This document shows positions 15,344-17,937 of a DNA stretch of 17,937 nucleotides, piece by piece. The DNA is from Sediminibacterium ginsengisoli (GTDB taxonomy: Bacteria; Bacteroidota; Bacteroidia; Chitinophagales; Chitinophagaceae): the NCBI GenBank assembly GCA_945860335.1, contig CAMAQW010000013.1:1-17937 (forward strand). Direction: 5' to 3'. Each line of letters begins with the position of its first letter. Within the stretch, counting starts at the first letter, position 1. Position numbers and translations under genes: made by a program. Under the pieces are notes generated by a model, which saw only the letters and a program-made list of their open reading frames with translations, was not told where the DNA came from and made no database searches.

Positions 15344-16525
15344 ATGTCTTTATACGCTAAACGAGGGGTTTCGGCTCAAAAGGAAGAAGTGCATGCAGCT
15401 ATTCAAAAGCTAGATCAAGGTTTGTATCCGCATGCTTTTTGTAAAATGTACCCCGATTACATGATGGGTGATGATAATTATGTAAATATCATGCACGCCG
15501 ATGGTGCTGGTACCAAAAGTATTTTAGCTTATTTGTATTGGAAAGAAACCGGTGATGTGTCTGTGTGGGAGGGGATCGCTATTGACGCCGTTGCCATGAA
15601 TTTAGATGATTTACTTTGTGTAGGCGTAACGGATAATATTTTATTTTCTTCGACCATCGATCGCAATAAAAAAGTAATTCCAGGATCTGTTTTAGAAGCA
15701 GTTATCAATGGAACGCAATCTTTTTTTGATACACTTGCTAGCTATGGCGTACAGGTTCATTATTTAGGTGGCGAAACTGCCGATGTAGGGGATGTGGTAA
15801 GAACCATTGCTGTAAACGGAACCATGCAAAGTAGATGGCCAAAATCTAAGTTAATTACCAATCAAAATATTGCTGCTGGGGATGTGATTGTTGGTTTTGC
15901 AAGTTCAGGCAAGGCCTCTTATGAAAAGGAATACAACAGTGGACTTGGCAGTAATGGTTTAACCAGTGCAAGACATGATGTGCTTAGTAATTACTACGCC
16001 ACCAAGTATCCTGAAACATTTGAACCCACACTTGATCGTGATGTTGTTTATTTAGGAAAAAATAAAATGACGGATACCCTTGCTATAGATGGTTTTGCAG
16101 ACCCTATATCAATTGGTAAACTACTTCTAAGTCCTACTAGAACCTATGCGCCGCTTGTTAAAAAAATATTGGATACACACTTTAGTGATATTCATGGCAT
16201 GATACACTGCAGTGGTGGTGGACAAACCAAGTGCATGAAATATTTGCCAACTACTTTAAAAATTATCAAAGACAATTTATTTACGCCGCCACCTATTTTT
16301 AATTTGATTCAAGAAAATGCAGGGTCGGATAATAAAGAAATGTATCAGGTTTTTAATATGGGGCACCGCTTAGAAATTTTTACCAACGAAAAAACAGCAG
16401 CAGCACTTATTGAAATTGCTGCGGAGTTTAATATAGACGCTCAAGTTGTAGGTCGTGTAGAAGCTGCGGCAAAGTCAAGCTTACACTTACATACTTCAAC
16501 CGGTATTATCGATTTTGAATATTAA
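15344..16525 (+). CDS. purM: Phosphoribosylformylglycinamidine cyclo-ligase (AIR synthetase), Bacteroidota type
   Basis: ATP-dependent ring closure of FGAM to AIR in purine synthesis. From the ATG at 15344 it has 393 residues, longer than the roughly 345 of the enterobacterial enzyme but usual for this phylum. It starts MSLYAKRGVSAQKEEVHAAI. The ATP-binding block HADGAGTKSILA begins at 51, followed by GIAIDAVAMNLDDLLCVG (77-94), GGETADVGDVVRT and the GLTSARHDVL block. The C-terminal half has HCSGGGQTKCMKYLP and FNMGHRLEIF. These are the variant motifs of the PurM/PurL ATP-grasp-unrelated fold family. An in-frame TTG at 15302 is rejected because it lies in the -7 box. ftsE follows after nine bases, so both probably share a transcript. 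Confidence 0.9.
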   Translation: MSLYAKRGVSAQKEEVHAAIQKLDQGLYPHAFCKMYPDYMMGDDNYVNIMHADGAGTKSILAYLYWKETGDVSVWEGIAIDAVAMNLDDLLCVGVTDNILFSSTIDRNKKVIPGSVLEAVINGTQSFFDTLASYGVQVHYLGGETADVGDVVRTIAVNGTMQSRWPKSKLITNQNIAAGDVIVGFASSGKASYEKEYNSGLGSNGLTSARHDVLSNYYATKYPETFEPTLDRDVVYLGKNKMTDTLAIDGFADPISIGKLLLSPTRTYAPLVKKILDTHFSDIHGMIHCSGGGQTKCMKYLPTTLKIIKDNLFTPPPIFNLIQENAGSDNKEMYQVFNMGHRLEIFTNEKTAAALIEIAAEFNIDAQVVGRVEAAAKSSLHLHTSTGIIDFEY

Positions 16526-16534
16526 AATATTTTT

Positions 16535-17215
16535 ATGTCAGAAACAGTTGTATCCATTAACCAAGCTAAAATTTATCAAGGCAACAATCTAATTTTAGAT
16601 GATGTCAATTTTACGGTTCAAAAAGGGGAGTTTGTTTACCTTGTTGGAAAAACTGGAACCGGTAAAAGTAGTTTGCTGAAAACACTATACGGTGAGCTCG
16701 CATTACAGCATGGAACTGGCTCTGTGGTTGGATTTGACTTAAAAGATATGGACTGGAAAAAAGTCCCTTTTTTACGCCGAAATTTAGGTGTGGTATTCCA
16801 GGATTTTCAATTATTAACCGACCGTAATGTGCATGAAAATTTACGCTTTGTCTTGCAAGCAACCGGTTGGCAGGATGAGCGTTTGATTGAAGAAAAAATC
16901 AATGACGTTTTAGATAAGGTAGGCCTTAAAAGTAAAGGCTTTAAAATGCCTTTTGAAATGAGTGGTGGCGAACAACAACGCGTTGATATTGCACGTGCGC
17001 TTTTAAATTCTCCCAAACTAATTTTAGCGGATGAGCCTACAGGAAATCTCGATCCTGAAACCAGTGATGAAATCATGCAACTGCTTATTCATATTGCAAA
17101 AGATTATGGTACAGCTGTAATTATGGCCACCCACGATTTTATTGTCATTAACAGATATCCTTCTCGAATTTTAAAAACGGAGGGCGGAAAAGTGTTGGAT
17201 AGCGGAGCCTTATAA
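16535..17215 (+). CDS. ftsE: ABC transporter ATP-binding protein, FtsE-like
   Basis: ATPase that, with the membrane protein FtsX, controls peptidoglycan hydrolases at the division site. It has 226 residues, close to FtsE length. All ABC motifs are intact: Walker A GKTGTGKS (38-45), Q-loop Gln89 in VVFQDFQLL, signature MSGGEQ (142-147), Walker B LILADEP (162-168) and switch His200 in MATHDF. The FVYLVGKTGTGKSSLLKTLY and FQDFQLLTDRNV blocks favour FtsE over LolD or MacB-type subunits, although these are close relatives. The ATG at 16535 is nine bases after purM. No ftsX follows: the next gene is convergent after 22 bases. Confidence 0.85.
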   Translation: MSETVVSINQAKIYQGNNLILDDVNFTVQKGEFVYLVGKTGTGKSSLLKTLYGELALQHGTGSVVGFDLKDMDWKKVPFLRRNLGVVFQDFQLLTDRNVHENLRFVLQATGWQDERLIEEKINDVLDKVGLKSKGFKMPFEMSGGEQQRVDIARALLNSPKLILADEPTGNLDPETSDEIMQLLIHIAKDYGTAVIMATHDFIVINRYPSRILKTEGGKVLDSGAL

Positions 17216-17237
17216 ATGATTTGGTTTCAATGATTCG

Positions 17238-17937
17238 TTAGCCCCAAATGATTGTGGCACATTCTTTGGCCAGCATGTCGTTTGTTTTTTCCAATGCCAT
17301 CAATTGCTTTCTAGTTTCAATTTCTTCTTCCGAAAATGGATGGTGGTAGAGTTGAATAATGATTTCTTGAAACGCATTTGCCGATGAACCTTGATGGTAG
17401 CAAGCTCCCAACGTACTGCTCGTGGATTTAGTGTTTGTTAAGCAGTGTCTTCCATTTTTTATGCCTTCTAGTAGTGCTTCATCGGATCCATCCTTGATAA
17501 AGGAGGGCTGTATGATAATTTGTGCTTTTTCAATCATGTCTTGACGCTCAAAACTCGAAGGATTGGCTACAATGCAGGTATGCGGCTGACTGTGGGCAAG
17601 TGCAACCAGTGAGGGTGATGGATTATTGCCGGTAATAACAAAGGGTACTTTAAGGTTGTGAAATACGTGGGTTAAAAGCCAGCCTGCTGTTTTATGTGTA
17701 GCCGCATCTGATAGGTTGCCTTGAAAGAGGCAGTAATTTCCAAGTCCTGTTTTGGATGAAATATTATTGCTGCTTGATGCAAATGGAGCTAAAATTTGAA
17801 TATTCCCATTTAAAAAAAGGTCTTCCAGATTTTTTTTGTCTGCGCCAGATGTCGCAATCCAAGAAACCCGTTGGTTTATTTTTTTGAGTATTCTTTTGGA
17901 GAGTATAGACTCTCTTTGATAAAAGAGTTTTTTTAAT
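17238..17937 (-). CDS. Glycosyltransferase-like protein (GT4-type C-terminal domain), partial
   Basis: The frame is open from the right edge to a TAA at 17238-17240, giving about 232 residues; the N-terminus is outside the window. The visible part resembles the C-terminal Rossmann domain of GT-B transferases. YCLFQGNLSDAATHKTAGWL is like the start of that domain, followed by FVITGNNPSPSLVALA and IEKAQIIIQPSFIKDG. The final block DGSDEALLEGIKNG matches the donor-binding E-x7-E region, with Asp in place of the first Glu. It probably adds a sugar to a cell-surface glycan or lipid, but substrate and donor are unknown. The upstream ATG seen at 17537 is internal, not the start. It converges on ftsE. 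Confidence 0.6.
   Translation of the reverse strand, partial: LKKLFYQRESILSKRILKKINQRVSWIATSGADKKNLEDLFLNGNIQILAPFASSSNNISSKTGLGNYCLFQGNLSDAATHKTAGWLLTHVFHNLKVPFVITGNNPSPSLVALAHSQPHTCIVANPSSFERQDMIEKAQIIIQPSFIKDGSDEALLEGIKNGRHCLTNTKSTSSTLGACYHQGSSANAFQEIIIQLYHHPFSEEEIETRKQLMALEKTNDMLAKECATIIWG

Noticed and set aside
17215..17253. Three AATGATT direct repeats between ftsE and the glycosyltransferase-like gene
   Set aside because: Seven-base AT-rich matches with uneven spacing are expected by chance, and the third lies in coding sequence.
17899..17934. Two overlapping small hairpins (GAGAGT/ACTCTC and CTCTTT/AAAGAG) followed by a T-run near the right edge
   Set aside because: They resemble an attenuator, but lie within the open frame of the glycosyltransferase-like gene, and no plus-strand gene ends just upstream. 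Probably chance in AT-rich codons.

Overview
The window looks like a chromosomal segment from a member of the Bacteroidota, most likely a Chitinophagaceae-type organism (phylum well supported, family only inferred). The DNA is AT-rich and the genes are tightly packed on both strands. Shine-Dalgarno sequences are mostly absent. TAnnTTTG-type -7 boxes stand before ribF and purM. PurM, the HxxGTP-type histidine kinase and the FHS sugar transporter are the forms typical of this phylum. I see no rRNA, tRNA, CRISPR array, insertion sequence or phage gene. No gene-free stretch exceeds 125 bases.

Layout: 1-306 is the tail of a phosphodiester glycosidase gene. Bases 325-2949 (minus) hold a two-gene unit: a 16-segment FHS sugar transporter followed by a ROK sugar kinase. 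A 123-bp divergent region with a perfect 9-bp inverted repeat separates this unit from a plus-strand, five-gene glycogen/maltodextrin run at 3073-11074. The run is glgA, glgC, an SLC45/GPH-like transporter, an exported GH13 amylase and glgB. The run ends with the glgB stop codon directly abutting the stop codon of a minus-strand pair at 11075-13180: a membrane-anchored coiled-coil protein and a sensor histidine kinase. Housekeeping genes follow: holA (+), ribF (-), purM and ftsE (+), and a glycosyltransferase-like gene (-) cut off by the right edge.

How the genes fit together: the exported amylase would cut alpha-glucans outside the cytoplasm. The SLC45-like carrier would bring in maltose-type products, and the FHS carrier plus ROK kinase would bring in and phosphorylate glucose or a related hexose. 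After isomerisation to glucose-1-phosphate (enzyme not in the window), GlgC makes ADP-glucose, GlgA extends alpha-1,4 chains and GlgB adds alpha-1,6 branches. The locus therefore reads as a sugar uptake plus carbon storage island. No glycogen phosphorylase or debranching gene is present in the window.

I did not find a convincingly new defence or mobile system. The points most worth checking are the cysteine-free ROK kinase, the 16-segment FHS transporter, the inverted repeat at the glgA start, the coiled-coil/histidine-kinase pair without a response regulator, and an ftsE gene without ftsX.
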